Positions 1-6,737 of a stretch of 17,294 bases of DNA are shown in pieces. The number at the start of each line of letters is the position of its first letter. Positions within the stretch are counted from its first letter, which is position 1. The stretch comes from Candidatus Aciduliprofundum sp. (lineage in GTDB: Archaea > Thermoplasmatota > Thermoplasmata > Thermoplasmatales > Aciduliprofundaceae): assembly GCA_015523135.1 (NCBI GenBank), contig WAKY01000088.1, forward strand, positions 1 through 17,294, written 5' to 3'. Both the position numbers and the translations under genes were made by a program. The notes beneath the pieces are model-generated. The model was not told the DNA's origin. It did not search any database and saw only the letters and a list, made by a program, of their open reading frames with translations.

Positions 1-524
1 CCTTTCTTTATTATTTCCGCCTTGGTCATATGGATTATTGGTGCTATTATTTTTATGGGCTTTCCCTCAACTCCTCTCTTTGTTCCTAGATTCGCCATAC
101 GCTCAAATGCCTCCACATACTCAGGCCTGCAATCTGGATACCCAGAATAATCAATGGCATTTGCTCCGTAGAATATTGCATCTGCATCTATGACTTCCGC
201 ATATCCCAATGCGAGGGAAAGGAGAATGGTGTTTCTCGCGGGAACATAGGTGATTGGTATCTCCTTTTCTATCTCCTCCATATTTCTTTCTGGGACTTCA
301 ATATTATCGGTTAATGCGCTCCCGCCAATTTGTCTTAAATCAATTTTTATTATTTTATGAGGCACATTGAAGTATTTTGCAATTTTCTTTGCACTCTCCA
401 ATTCTCTTGAATGCCTCTGCCCGTAATCAAAGGATAGGGCATGCACTTCGTATCCCATTTCAAGTGCTATGGCGAGAACAGTTGAAGAATCAAGTCCGCC
501 AGAGAGGAGAACAACAGCTTTCAT
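1..524 (-). CDS. queC: 7-cyano-7-deazaguanine synthase QueC, partial (C-terminus off the left edge)
   Basis: QueC converts 7-carboxy-7-deazaguanine to preQ0 using ATP and ammonia. In archaea preQ0 is the precursor of archaeosine in tRNA. Translating the minus strand from the ATG at 524-522 gives MKAVVLLSGGLDSSTV, with the SGGLDSS pyrophosphate-binding loop of the N-type ATP pyrophosphatases at residues 8-14. Further on come SFDYGQRH, VPARNTILLS and an YSGYPDCRPE segment, all typical of QueC. About 174 codons are present of roughly 225-230 expected, so the C-terminal zinc-binding cysteines lie outside the window. Its ATG overlaps the TGA of queD by four bases (ATGA, 521-524), which points to translational coupling. 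No other family fits; only the missing end is uncertain. Confidence 0.93.
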   Translation of the reverse strand, partial: MKAVVLLSGGLDSSTVLAIALEMGYEVHALSFDYGQRHSRELESAKKIAKYFNVPHKIIKIDLRQIGGSALTDNIEVPERNMEEIEKEIPITYVPARNTILLSLALGYAEVIDADAIFYGANAIDYSGYPDCRPEYVEAFERMANLGTKRGVEGKPIKIIAPIIHMTKAEIIKK

Positions 525-1003
525 TTTTCATCACCCAAAGGTATGTAATTGCAGGCACCTTGCCCAGGACCTTCATCCACGCAAATCTCAATGCCTTTGA
601 CATTTTTTTGGAATTTTATCCTTTCTGCAATTCTCTTTGAGAAGTATCTTGCTAGCTCCTCGGCGGTCACGAGATTTACAGGGATTATGGCAACATCGCT
701 CTTTGGAAACACATAGTGCTTATCTCCAAAGCTCACATATATGCGCTCATCCTTTATATGATGCTTTATATACTTTTTTGATTGGGGAATTAAAAGCTTG
801 TGATCAAGTTCTTCACAAATGTTTCTAACTTCCTTTTTTAACTCAACAAAATCGTATAATATGCAATTTTTAGGCTCCCCGAATATTCTTAATCTAACCC
901 CGTAATCGTGCCCGTGTAATCTTGAGCATTTGTGATGCGAGGGTATGAAGTGAGAGGCTGAAAATTTTAGTCCAACTTTCCATCCATCTATTTCAAGTAG
1001 CAT
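521..1003 (-). CDS. queD: 6-carboxytetrahydropterin synthase QueD (PTPS family)
   Basis: QueD makes 6-carboxy-5,6,7,8-tetrahydropterin from dihydroneopterin triphosphate, the step before QueE and QueC in preQ0 synthesis. The 160-residue product has the family's zinc ligands at His18, His30 and His32 (the last two in the HGH motif) and a catalytic cysteine at Cys26, giving the C-x3-HGH pattern of QueD. LDHKLL lies in the middle, and an acidic EGPGQGA segment near the C-terminus stands where QueD has its conserved Glu. It overlaps queC by ATGA, so the two are one operon; queE is not in the window. The 32 bases between the neighbour's stop (1036) and this ATG contain a T-rich tract (1026-1034 on the plus strand) that could be the TATA region, about 27 bases from the ATG. 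Read-through from the gene above is also possible. A pterin synthase role outside deazaguanine synthesis is less likely given queC. Confidence 0.9.
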   Translation of the reverse strand: MLLEIDGWKVGLKFSASHFIPSHHKCSRLHGHDYGVRLRIFGEPKNCILYDFVELKKEVRNICEELDHKLLIPQSKKYIKHHIKDERIYVSFGDKHYVFPKSDVAIIPVNLVTAEELARYFSKRIAERIKFQKNVKGIEICVDEGPGQGACNYIPLGDEK

Positions 1004-1035
1004 AATTGGGCATATTCCTTTTTCCTTTTTAATCT

Positions 1036-1623
1036 TTATCTACGCCTTATTTCATCCACAACCTTCGTGCCTTCCGCGGTTAAGATAAGATCAGAAGATA
1101 TTAATCCCCGAAATTTCAAATCTTCAATTAACTTCTCAACCTCATTAATTTCAATGTCTAGGAGGTAGCTTATTAAAATATTGTCCTTCATCCCTGTGTA
1201 TAAAAGAAGAAGCACTTTCTTATGCATTTCAGTCATTTCAACAACTTTCTCGCCAATCATTTTCGTCAAGATAGCTCTCAATTTTAGGGTTACATCAAAA
1301 TTTGCGGATATGAGGGAAGTTAAAATATGCCTTTTATCTCCAAATTCGTAATGTTTTATTTCCAGTATATTTCCACGAGCCCAGCCCATGGGTGGAGATA
1401 TCCTTGGGTACTTATCTCTCTCAGCTATTGTAAGAACATCCTCGTATTTTACCTCAATAAATCTATCCAATTTTTTGAAAAGAAGCCGCTTATTTGTCAA
1501 ATAAACTCTGCCTAGTATCCACTTTTTGTCATCATACACAGAGCGGTCTCTACCGTAACCTACGATATAGTACACTTGTGCCTGTGCTATCAATTTTTCC
1601 ACATTTATAATTAAGCGTACCAT
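1036..1623 (-). CDS. CheF-like protein: PH/GRAM-like domain plus winged helix
   Basis: A 195-residue protein that I place in the archaeal CheF family. CheF proteins link the chemotaxis proteins CheY, CheD and CheC2 to the archaellum motor. Residues about 30-115 look like a PH/GRAM-type beta domain, with the strand pair GRVYLTNKRLLF. Residues about 130-193 form a predicted winged helix (HKKVLLLLYTGM, then VEKLIEDLKFRGLI, then LTAEGTKVVDEI), which resembles the C-terminal part of CheF as I remember it. It is shorter than the roughly 290 residues I expect for haloarchaeal CheF. No cheA, cheY, cheD or archaellum gene is nearby, so a motility role is inferred from family likeness only. It could instead be an uncharacterised DNA-binding or membrane-associated regulator. 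It is divergent from xerA, sharing the 79-base gap 1624-1702. Confidence 0.6.
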   Translation of the reverse strand: MVRLIINVEKLIAQAQVYYIVGYGRDRSVYDDKKWILGRVYLTNKRLLFKKLDRFIEVKYEDVLTIAERDKYPRISPPMGWARGNILEIKHYEFGDKRHILTSLISANFDVTLKLRAILTKMIGEKVVEMTEMHKKVLLLLYTGMKDNILISYLLDIEINEVEKLIEDLKFRGLISSDLILTAEGTKVVDEIRRR

Positions 1624-1672
1624 TATTTTTAATTTTTGGATAATTTCTCAATTTGTAAAAATACGGGAAAGT

Positions 1673-1680
1673 TTTAAATA
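1673..1680 (+). promoter_or_regulatory. TATA box of xerA
   Basis: TTTAAATA at 1673-1680, preceded by the purine-rich ACGGGAAAG that could serve as BRE. Its centre is about 26 bases upstream of the xerA ATG at 1703. In archaea this spacing puts the transcription start at or very near the start codon, so the mRNA is probably leaderless; no Shine-Dalgarno sequence is visible. Confidence 0.65.
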
Positions 1681-1685
1681 TAATA

Positions 1686-1701
1686 AGTCATATGTATGAC
1701 T
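1686..1701. promoter_or_regulatory. 16-bp perfect palindrome abutting the xerA start (possible operator)
   Basis: AGTCATA-TG-TATGACT: two exact 7-base inverted arms with a 2-base spacer, ending one base before the xerA ATG and just downstream of its TATA box. In this position a bound protein would block transcription initiation, so it reads as a repressor operator, perhaps autoregulatory. It lacks the usual dif layout of 11-base arms with a 6-base centre. Confidence 0.5.
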
Positions 1702-1702
1702 A

Positions 1703-2557
1703 ATGTCAGACAGATTTGGAGATTATGTTGATTACGAAATTGAAAAATTTAAAGAGTATTTGAGGGGAGAGAAGAGGAGCGAGAATACAATTAAAGAGTA
1801 TGCACATTTTATAGCCGATATGATCAGGTATTTTAAGAAGAGGGCTGAGGATATAACTCCGGGAGATTTAAATAAGTACAAGATGTATCTTTCCACGAAG
1901 AGAAAGTACAGCAAAAATTCCCTTTACCTCGCTACCAAGGCCATTCGCTCTTATTTCAAATACAAGAATTTAGACACAGCAAAGAATTTAACCTCACCAA
2001 AGAGGCCAAAGCAGATGCCCAAATATCTTAGCGAGGAAGAGGTAAAAAGATTGATTGAAGTTTCAAGTGAGAATCCTAGGGATTATGCTATAATTTCCAT
2101 CCTTGCCTATTCCGGATTGAGAGTTAGCGAGCTATGCAATTTAAAGATTGAAGATGTGGATTTTAATGAGAGAATTGTTTATGTACGTTCTGGCAAGGGG
2201 GATAAAGATAGAATTGTGGTTGTGAGCTCCAAGGTCATAGAGGCACTTCAAAATTATCTTTACACGAGAGAGGATGATATGGAGTATTTATTTGCATCGC
2301 AGAAGAGCAATAAAATAAGTAGGGTTCAGGTATTTAGAATAGTTAGAAAATATGCTAAAAAAGCTGGGATAAAGAAAGAAGTAACCCCTCATGTTCTTCG
2401 TCATACCCTTGCAACAACATTGCTGCGCAGAGGGGTAGATATAAGGTTCATACAGCAATTCTTGGGGCATAGCAGCGTTGCAACTACACAAATATACACG
2501 CATGTGGATGATGCCCTTCTCAAATCCGTCTATGATAAGGTCTTGCAGGAATACTGA
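1703..2557 (+). CDS. xerA: Tyrosine recombinase XerA (archaeal XerC/D homologue)
   Basis: XerA resolves chromosome dimers by site-specific recombination at the archaeal dif site. The 284-residue protein has the SAM-like core-binding domain at about residues 8-92 and the catalytic domain from about 105. The full catalytic set is visible: Arg140 (SGLRVSEL), Lys165 (SGKGDKDR), His230 and Arg233 (HVLRH), His256 (LGHSS) and nucleophile Tyr265 (IYTHV). The length matches archaeal XerA. The ATG at 1703 is supported by a TATA box about 26 bases upstream, consistent with a leaderless mRNA. The last 38 bases overlap the convergent reductase gene. There is no integrase partner, att site or tRNA nearby, so this looks like the housekeeping enzyme and not a mobile-element integrase. 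Confidence 0.93.
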   Translation: MSDRFGDYVDYEIEKFKEYLRGEKRSENTIKEYAHFIADMIRYFKKRAEDITPGDLNKYKMYLSTKRKYSKNSLYLATKAIRSYFKYKNLDTAKNLTSPKRPKQMPKYLSEEEVKRLIEVSSENPRDYAIISILAYSGLRVSELCNLKIEDVDFNERIVYVRSGKGDKDRIVVVSSKVIEALQNYLYTREDDMEYLFASQKSNKISRVQVFRIVRKYAKKAGIKKEVTPHVLRHTLATTLLRRGVDIRFIQQFLGHSSVATTQIYTHVDDALLKSVYDKVLQEY

Positions 2558-3650
2558 GGTACTTCATCAAGGATGGCTTTTTGCGAAATATCTTTATGGC
2601 CACTATTGATGGATAGTCAATATCACCCTCCTCGTTTATTATCCTCATCACCTTTTCATCATTCAAAATGTTAATTATTTTGTTAAACTCATCATCCCTA
2701 ATTTTCGTGTATATTTTGTGCAGATATGATGCGTACTTTAGCTCTTTTCCTATTCCATTCCTCCAGCAAATTTCGTAATTCTTTAAGGTATTCTCAGAGT
2801 AATCTCCTCGCTCTAATGCATCCTTTATTGTATTAATTGCGCATTTTGCACACATGAGCCCGGGATAAACTCCTCCCCCGCTTGTTGCCTTCACTTGTCC
2901 TGCCGCGTCACCCACTATAAGCATTCCCCTAGTGTATGTCCTCTCTACAGTGTTTATGGGTATTCCTCCTCCAGATATGGATAGGGGCTGCATTTTTAAT
3001 TTTTTCATTAATCTCTTCAGGTATAGCCAAGAGTTCTTGTAGCTTGCAAGTCCTATTTTGGCTAGGTTATCAAAGAGAGGAATTCTCCACGCGAAGAATC
3101 CAGGGGCTATGGAAGAGCCAAGGAAAATCTCTACGGTATCCTCATCCAAATGAGATGGAGCTATTATCTGGGCAGCTCCCAAAATTTTCGGTGCCCTTAT
3201 TCCCATTTCTTTCCTTACAATACTATTTATACCATCTGCCCCTACTATAATTTTCGCTTTGTACTCCCCTTTGCTTGTTTGTATATGAGGATATTTTACT
3301 CTTTTAACCCTCTCCTTTAAATGTATTTCAGCACCCTTTGCTCCTGCCATCTTGGCTAGTTCCCTATCAAATTTTACCCTATCCACTACATATCCCCTTC
3401 CCCTATCATCCCCTATTCTTAGTTTGCTTCCATCTGGCGCATATATTATTGCCTTTTTTGCAGGATGCAGAATTCCTATTTTTCCCACAATGTCAAATAT
3501 ATGTGTGGAGAATAATCCAGAGCAGTGCGAGGGATTTCCAATCTCGCCGTGCTCTTCAAAAATGACTACATTATATCCTAAAGAGGTAATTTCCTTGGCT
3601 ATGAAAGAGCCGATAGGTCCTGCACCAACAATGGCGACATCGTATTTCAC
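2520..3650 (-). CDS. Geranylgeranyl reductase family flavoprotein (archaeal lipid saturation)
   Basis: FAD enzymes of this family hydrogenate the geranylgeranyl chains of archaeal ether lipids, most likely here as digeranylgeranylglycerophospholipid reductase acting at the membrane. The 376-residue product starts with a Rossmann FAD-binding motif, VGAGPIG (Gly9, Gly11, Gly14). It then shows HCSGL at 42-46, a family hallmark near the active site; GADG at 137-140; and GDAAGQVKATSGGG at 247-260, the second FAD motif. FFAWRIP at 185-191 corresponds to the substrate-pocket motif of the Thermoplasma enzyme. The start is a GTG at 3650; no Shine-Dalgarno is visible, but TAAATAATTT (3674-3683) reads as a TATA box on the minus strand at leaderless distance. 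Its 3' end overlaps xerA by 38 bases. Menaquinone-chain reduction is an alternative role. Confidence 0.87.
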   Translation of the reverse strand: MKYDVAIVGAGPIGSFIAKEITSLGYNVVIFEEHGEIGNPSHCSGLFSTHIFDIVGKIGILHPAKKAIIYAPDGSKLRIGDDRGRGYVVDRVKFDRELAKMAGAKGAEIHLKERVKRVKYPHIQTSKGEYKAKIIVGADGINSIVRKEMGIRAPKILGAAQIIAPSHLDEDTVEIFLGSSIAPGFFAWRIPLFDNLAKIGLASYKNSWLYLKRLMKKLKMQPLSISGGGIPINTVERTYTRGMLIVGDAAGQVKATSGGGVYPGLMCAKCAINTIKDALERGDYSENTLKNYEICWRNGIGKELKYASYLHKIYTKIRDDEFNKIINILNDEKVMRIINEEGDIDYPSIVAIKIFRKKPSLMKYLSIPARPYHRRI

Positions 3651-3673
3651 ATAAGCGAGATGAATTAATTTCC

Positions 3674-3683
3674 TAAATAATTT
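3674..3683 (-). promoter_or_regulatory. Probable TATA box of the geranylgeranyl reductase gene
   Basis: Read on the minus strand this is AAATTATTTA, centred about 28 bases upstream of the GTG start at 3650. That is the spacing expected for a leaderless archaeal transcript. The 72-base gap 3651-3722 must hold both divergent promoters. Confidence 0.4.
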
Positions 3684-3694
3684 GTGCCAAAAAT

Positions 3695-3702
3695 CTTTAT
3701 CT
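3695..3702 (+). promoter_or_regulatory. Probable TATA box of rqcH
   Basis: CTTTATCT lies about 25 bases upstream of the rqcH ATG at 3723, again at leaderless distance. The AAAGGG just before the ATG is too close to act as a good Shine-Dalgarno. The match to the TATA consensus is moderate. Confidence 0.4.
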
Positions 3703-3722
3703 TATTGTGGAATTAAAGGGAT

Positions 3723-5504
3723 ATGAAGGATTCAATGCTATCCTTGGACATCTATGCTTGGCTCCAAGAGAATAGAGAGTTTATAGAAGGAGGCTTTTTC
3801 AAAAAAATTTACCAAATTGGCGAGAGAGAATTTCTATTCAAGATATATAAGGGTGAAACAAAGCCTCTGTATGTTAATCTTCGTGGCTGGCTCTTTTTTG
3901 AAGATAGAGAGACTCCTTTAGAGCCGAGCATGTTCGTCATGTTCCTTCGCAAAAGATTTTCGGGAAAGAAAATTGTAAAATTTTATCAGCTTAATTTTGA
4001 TAGGATAGTCATCTTTGAAGTCCAAGATGGATATTCTCTTATAATTGAATTGTTTGGGGATGGGAATATAATAGTTACAAAGGATTGGATTATAGAGAGG
4101 GCTTATAAAGAGAGGGAATGGAGACACAGAAGAATAATGAAAGGTGAAGATTATGTTCCGCCTCCACAATCTCTTCATCCCTTGAAGGATAGAGAGAAGG
4201 TATGTGATGAGATAAATTCTTCCCAATATGATATTGTTCGCACCCTTGCAAGAAGGTTCAACCTTGGAAAGTATGCAGAGGAAGTATGCATCAGAGCTGG
4301 AGTGAATAAAAATGCAAAGAATGTTGGCGAGGAGTGCGAAAAGTTAAAGGAAGCAATTGAAGAGCTTTTTGAATTTTCAGGGGGCTACATTTACCCTGGA
4401 TTTTTCTCGCCCTTAGAGCTCAAGATGTTTGATGAGCCAGAGGAGAAATTTGATAGTTTCAATGAGGCACTTAGAAATTATATAAAGAGAGAGAGCAAGG
4501 GTGAGAGCCCAGAAGTTCTAAAGGTAAAGAGAAGAATTGAGGAGATTGAAAAATCCATTGAGAATTTTGAGCAAGAGGCAGAAAAGAGCAAGAAAATTGG
4601 AGACTTGATATATGGTCATTTTAATGAGATCAAGGATATATTGGATAAGGTAAGAAGGGGAGAATTGGATTACGATAGAAAGGGGAAAATTTTGGAAATT
4701 GAATTGGATGGGGAGAGAATAAAATTGTATGTGGAGAAGAGTGTGGGAGAAAACGCAGGCCTTTATTATGATATAGCAAAGAAGATGAGGGAAAAGGTAA
4801 AGGGAGCAAAGGAGGCATTGGAAAAAGCTAAAGAGGAATTGAAAAAGGTTAAGAAGAAAGAGGAAAAGAAAAAGAAGGAGATAAGGAAGAATCGCCGCAG
4901 ATTCTGGTTTGAGAAATACAGATGGTTCATAAGCTCTGAAGGCATATTGGTTATAGCTGGTAGGGATGCAAAGACAAATGAAGAAGTGGTGAAGAAGCAT
5001 CTTGGAAGTGGGGATTTGTATATGCACGCAGACATTCATGGGGCTCCAAGTGTTGTAATAAAATCGGAAGGAAAGGAGATAGGAGATAAAACATTGCACG
5101 AGGCGGCTCAATTTGCCGTGAGTATGAGCAAGGCTTGGAACGCTGGTTTTGGAAATTTAAGTGCATATTGGGTATATCCATCGCAAGTCAGTAAGATGGG
5201 TGAGAGTGGCGAGTATGTTGCTAAGGGTGCTTGGGTAGTGCACGGAAAGAGAAATTATATACACAAGGTTCAATTGCAACTTGGTGTTGGAGAAATAGAA
5301 TATCAAAAAGTGAAAATGGTTATGTGTGCCCCTCCAGATTCTATAAGAGTTAGAACATCCAAGTATATTTTGATAGAGCCTGGAGAAATAAAGAAGGACG
5401 AGTTTGCCAAAGAGATATCAAAGATATATGGAATATCTGTTGAAGAAGCTCTGAAAATATTACCTCCTGGAAGAATAAGAGTGGTGGAGAGAAGGGGAGT
5501 ATAA
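3723..5504 (+). CDS. rqcH: RqcH (NFACT family ribosome quality-control protein)
   Basis: RqcH, the homologue of eukaryotic Rqc2/NEMF, binds obstructed large ribosomal subunits and recruits tRNA to add C-terminal tails to stalled peptides; it acts in the cytoplasm. The 593-residue protein has an NFACT-N domain at about 1-230, with the Asp93-Arg94 pair (NFDRIVIF) that corresponds to the tRNA-interacting DR of characterised homologues. Lys/Glu-rich coiled-coil stretches follow at about 263-295 and 350-395. The NFACT-R domain begins at about 396 (EKYRWFISSEGILVIAGRD, then LYMHADIHGAPSVVIK). About 85 residues beyond residue 508 form the C-terminal part. Such archaeal genes are often annotated as fibronectin-binding protein, a name inherited from bacterial homologues. 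It stands as a single gene, divergent from the reductase, with no ribosome-rescue neighbours. Confidence 0.92.
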   Translation: MKDSMLSLDIYAWLQENREFIEGGFFKKIYQIGEREFLFKIYKGETKPLYVNLRGWLFFEDRETPLEPSMFVMFLRKRFSGKKIVKFYQLNFDRIVIFEVQDGYSLIIELFGDGNIIVTKDWIIERAYKEREWRHRRIMKGEDYVPPPQSLHPLKDREKVCDEINSSQYDIVRTLARRFNLGKYAEEVCIRAGVNKNAKNVGEECEKLKEAIEELFEFSGGYIYPGFFSPLELKMFDEPEEKFDSFNEALRNYIKRESKGESPEVLKVKRRIEEIEKSIENFEQEAEKSKKIGDLIYGHFNEIKDILDKVRRGELDYDRKGKILEIELDGERIKLYVEKSVGENAGLYYDIAKKMREKVKGAKEALEKAKEELKKVKKKEEKKKKEIRKNRRRFWFEKYRWFISSEGILVIAGRDAKTNEEVVKKHLGSGDLYMHADIHGAPSVVIKSEGKEIGDKTLHEAAQFAVSMSKAWNAGFGNLSAYWVYPSQVSKMGESGEYVAKGAWVVHGKRNYIHKVQLQLGVGEIEYQKVKMVMCAPPDSIRVRTSKYILIEPGEIKKDEFAKEISKIYGISVEEALKILPPGRIRVVERRGV

Positions 5505-5531
5505 TTTTATAAAAATTACAAAATTGAAAAT

Positions 5532-5539
5532 TTTAAATA
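5532..5539 (+). promoter_or_regulatory. TATA box of the Lrp/AsnC gene
   Basis: TTTAAATA preceded by the A-rich GAAAA as BRE. Transcription would start near 5562, leaving a leader of about 13 bases that holds the AAAGGTGG ribosome-binding site (5563-5570) four bases before the ATG at 5575. This rules out the in-frame ATG at 5524, which lies upstream of the TATA box. Confidence 0.6.
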
Positions 5540-5574
5540 CGAAAAGCGCAATAAGGATAACGAAAGGTGGTAAA

Positions 5575-6078
5575 ATGAAACCATTAAGATGCAATTTAAT
5601 AGCAAGATGGAAATCTATGGATAGAACATTAATTCCTGTGGACGATCTGGATTTATCAATCCTCTGCGCATTGAGGCAAAATGCTAGAATTTCAAACTTG
5701 GAGCTTGCAAAAGAACTTGGGGTAAGCGAAGCAACTGTTAGACGAAGAGTGAAGATTTTAGAGGATAAAGGTATAATAAAAGGTTATTCTGCACTCATAA
5801 ATTGCCATGCTGTGGAGAACAGCATTAAGGCGTTTGTTTATATAAAGGTGGATAAGAGATATATAGATGATATTGCTAATGAACTCATGAAAGAAAATAG
5901 GCTCATAACTCTTTATAGAATCCTTGGGGAATATGATTTGCTCTGTGAATGTTTATTTTTAAGTATGAAAGAATTGCAGGAGTTTACAGATAAAAAACTT
6001 AAGATGGATGGGGTAATATCTACAGTGACCCATGTGGTTTCAAAGGCATATAGACCTTGTGAATGGGTTGGAATTTAA
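5575..6078 (+). CDS. Lrp/AsnC family transcriptional regulator
   Basis: A 167-residue feast/famine-type regulator. Residues about 22-70 form the winged-helix DNA-binding domain (VDDLDLSILCALRQNARIS, then LAKELGVSEATVRRRVKIL), and about 84-157 the RAM ligand-binding and oligomerisation domain, including ILGEYDLL at 116-123. I chose the ATG at 5575 because AAAGGTGG precedes it and the promoter lies just upstream; a frame-consistent ATG at 5524 would start before the TATA box. The protein is cysteine-rich for its size (Cys6, 31, 77, 124, 126 and 162), which might allow redox sensing, but that is speculation. The next gene, 140 bases downstream on the same strand, is mbhA, so local control of the hydrogenase operon is plausible. 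The ligand cannot be told from sequence. Confidence 0.9.
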   Translation: MKPLRCNLIARWKSMDRTLIPVDDLDLSILCALRQNARISNLELAKELGVSEATVRRRVKILEDKGIIKGYSALINCHAVENSIKAFVYIKVDKRYIDDIANELMKENRLITLYRILGEYDLLCECLFLSMKELQEFTDKKLKMDGVISTVTHVVSKAYRPCEWVGI

Positions 6079-6080
6079 AT

Positions 6081-6125
6081 CTTTTTCTTACATAATTTTT
6101 GAAGACTATATTCTCTTTTCTCTGT
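6081..6125 (+). terminator. T-rich probable terminator of the Lrp/AsnC gene
   Basis: Just after the stop at 6078 come T5 at 6082-6086, T5 at 6096-6100 and a pyrimidine-rich TTCTCTTTTCTCTGTTT. Archaeal RNA polymerase commonly terminates at such U-runs without a hairpin. It would separate this transcript from mbh. Confidence 0.4.
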
Positions 6126-6129
6126 TTAT

Positions 6130-6142
6130 TACGAATATCGTA
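6130..6142. promoter_or_regulatory. 13-bp palindrome upstream of mbhA, Lrp-site geometry
   Basis: TACGA-ATA-TCGTA, exact 5-base arms around an AT-only 3-base centre. Archaeal Lrp/FFRP proteins characteristically bind 13-bp sites of 5-3-5 form. Its centre is about 50 bases upstream of the mbh TATA box, a position more typical of an activator site than a repressor site. Assignment to the adjacent Lrp-type regulator is inference. Confidence 0.4.
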
Positions 6143-6171
6143 TTTTAATTTTAAATTTCAATCATAAAAAA

Positions 6172-6190
6172 ACGAAAAACATATATTTAT
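6172..6190 (+). promoter_or_regulatory. BRE and TATA box of the mbh operon
   Basis: A purine-rich BRE-like CGAAAAAC (6173-6180) runs into the TATA element ATATATTTAT (6181-6190). Transcription should begin near 6210, about nine bases before the mbhA ATG, so the leader is very short; the GGTGAT ribosome-binding site at 6210-6215 would sit at its 5' end. No Thermococcales SurR-type GTTnnnAAC motif is seen in 6079-6218. Confidence 0.6.
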
Positions 6191-6196
6191 TAGTGT

Positions 6197-6216
6197 AATT
6201 ACCTTATATGGTGATT
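6197..6216 (+). promoter_or_regulatory. Imperfect inverted repeat covering the mbhA ribosome-binding site
   Basis: AATTACC (6197-6203) and GGTGATT (6210-6216) are inverted 7-base arms with one mismatch (a G:U pair if RNA) around TTATAT. The right arm contains the Shine-Dalgarno sequence. As DNA it straddles the expected transcription start and could be an operator; as RNA hairpin it would need a start upstream of 6197. Confidence 0.25.
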
Positions 6217-6218
6217 GA

Positions 6219-6737
6219 ATGTTAGAATTCATAATTACAACAATTGTCACATTTGTTATATATCTCGTCTTAACAGCAGGTAGTGGCAATTTTGGATTTT
6301 TGTCACTTGAGGAAATAATTATGGGTGTATTCCTCAGTGTGATTGTGGGTGCAATTACGCGCAATTATCTTTGTAAATCTAGGAATTATAGGATGCTCAA
6401 TCCTGTTCGTTGGCTTCTCTTTCTCATCTATGGCTTTGGCCCCTTCTTCTTTGCCATGGCAAAGGCCAACCTGGATGTTGCCTATAGGGTGATAACTGGA
6501 AAAATCAGGCCAGGAATAGTTAAAATAGATCCCCAATTGAAAACGGATTATGGTATAACATTCTTGGCAAATTCTATAACCCTAACACCGGGAACCCTCA
6601 GCGTGGATGTGGATGAAGATAATGTTCTTTATGTGCACTGGATAAATATACCGGAGGGTGAAGAGAAGAAGGAATATGCAGATATAAAGAAGGTATGCGG
6701 GAAATTCCCAGAATGGACGAGGAGGGTTGCTGAATGA
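6219..6737 (+). CDS. mbhA: Membrane-bound hydrogenase subunit MbhA (MrpE-like)
   Basis: First gene of the 14-gene mbh operon. MbhA is the MrpE-like subunit of the cation/proton antiporter module, in the cytoplasmic membrane. The 172-residue protein has N-terminal hydrophobic segments at about 3-20 and 31-47, a third at about 63-80, then a soluble tail. The MrpE signature LANSITLTPGTLSVDVD lies at 116-132, followed by LYVHWI. MrpE has no assigned catalytic residue and probably stabilises the complex. The ATG at 6219 is preceded by GGTGAT at 6210-6215. The stop overlaps the start of mbhB by ATGA (6734-6737). Confidence 0.9.
   Translation: MLEFIITTIVTFVIYLVLTAGSGNFGFLSLEEIIMGVFLSVIVGAITRNYLCKSRNYRMLNPVRWLLFLIYGFGPFFFAMAKANLDVAYRVITGKIRPGIVKIDPQLKTDYGITFLANSITLTPGTLSVDVDEDNVLYVHWINIPEGEEKKEYADIKKVCGKFPEWTRRVAE

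Noticed and set aside
1703..2557. Integrase of a mobile element
   Set aside because: No tRNA, att repeat, excisionase or other element genes are nearby, and length and motifs fit chromosomal XerA.
4518..5111. 197-codon open frame on the minus strand opposite rqcH
   Set aside because: The translation is Leu/Phe/Ser-rich, the expected mirror of the Lys/Glu-rich coiled coil of RqcH. No start signals or motifs are seen.
5524..5574. Upstream in-frame ATG extending the Lrp/AsnC protein by 17 residues
   Set aside because: The TATA box at 5532-5539 is downstream of this ATG, and AAAGGTGG stands directly before the ATG at 5575.
6079..6218. SurR-type GTTnnnAAC operator in the mbh promoter, as in Thermococcales
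   Set aside because: Reading both strands of the gap I find no such motif; the nearest, GTTTATTAC, does not match.
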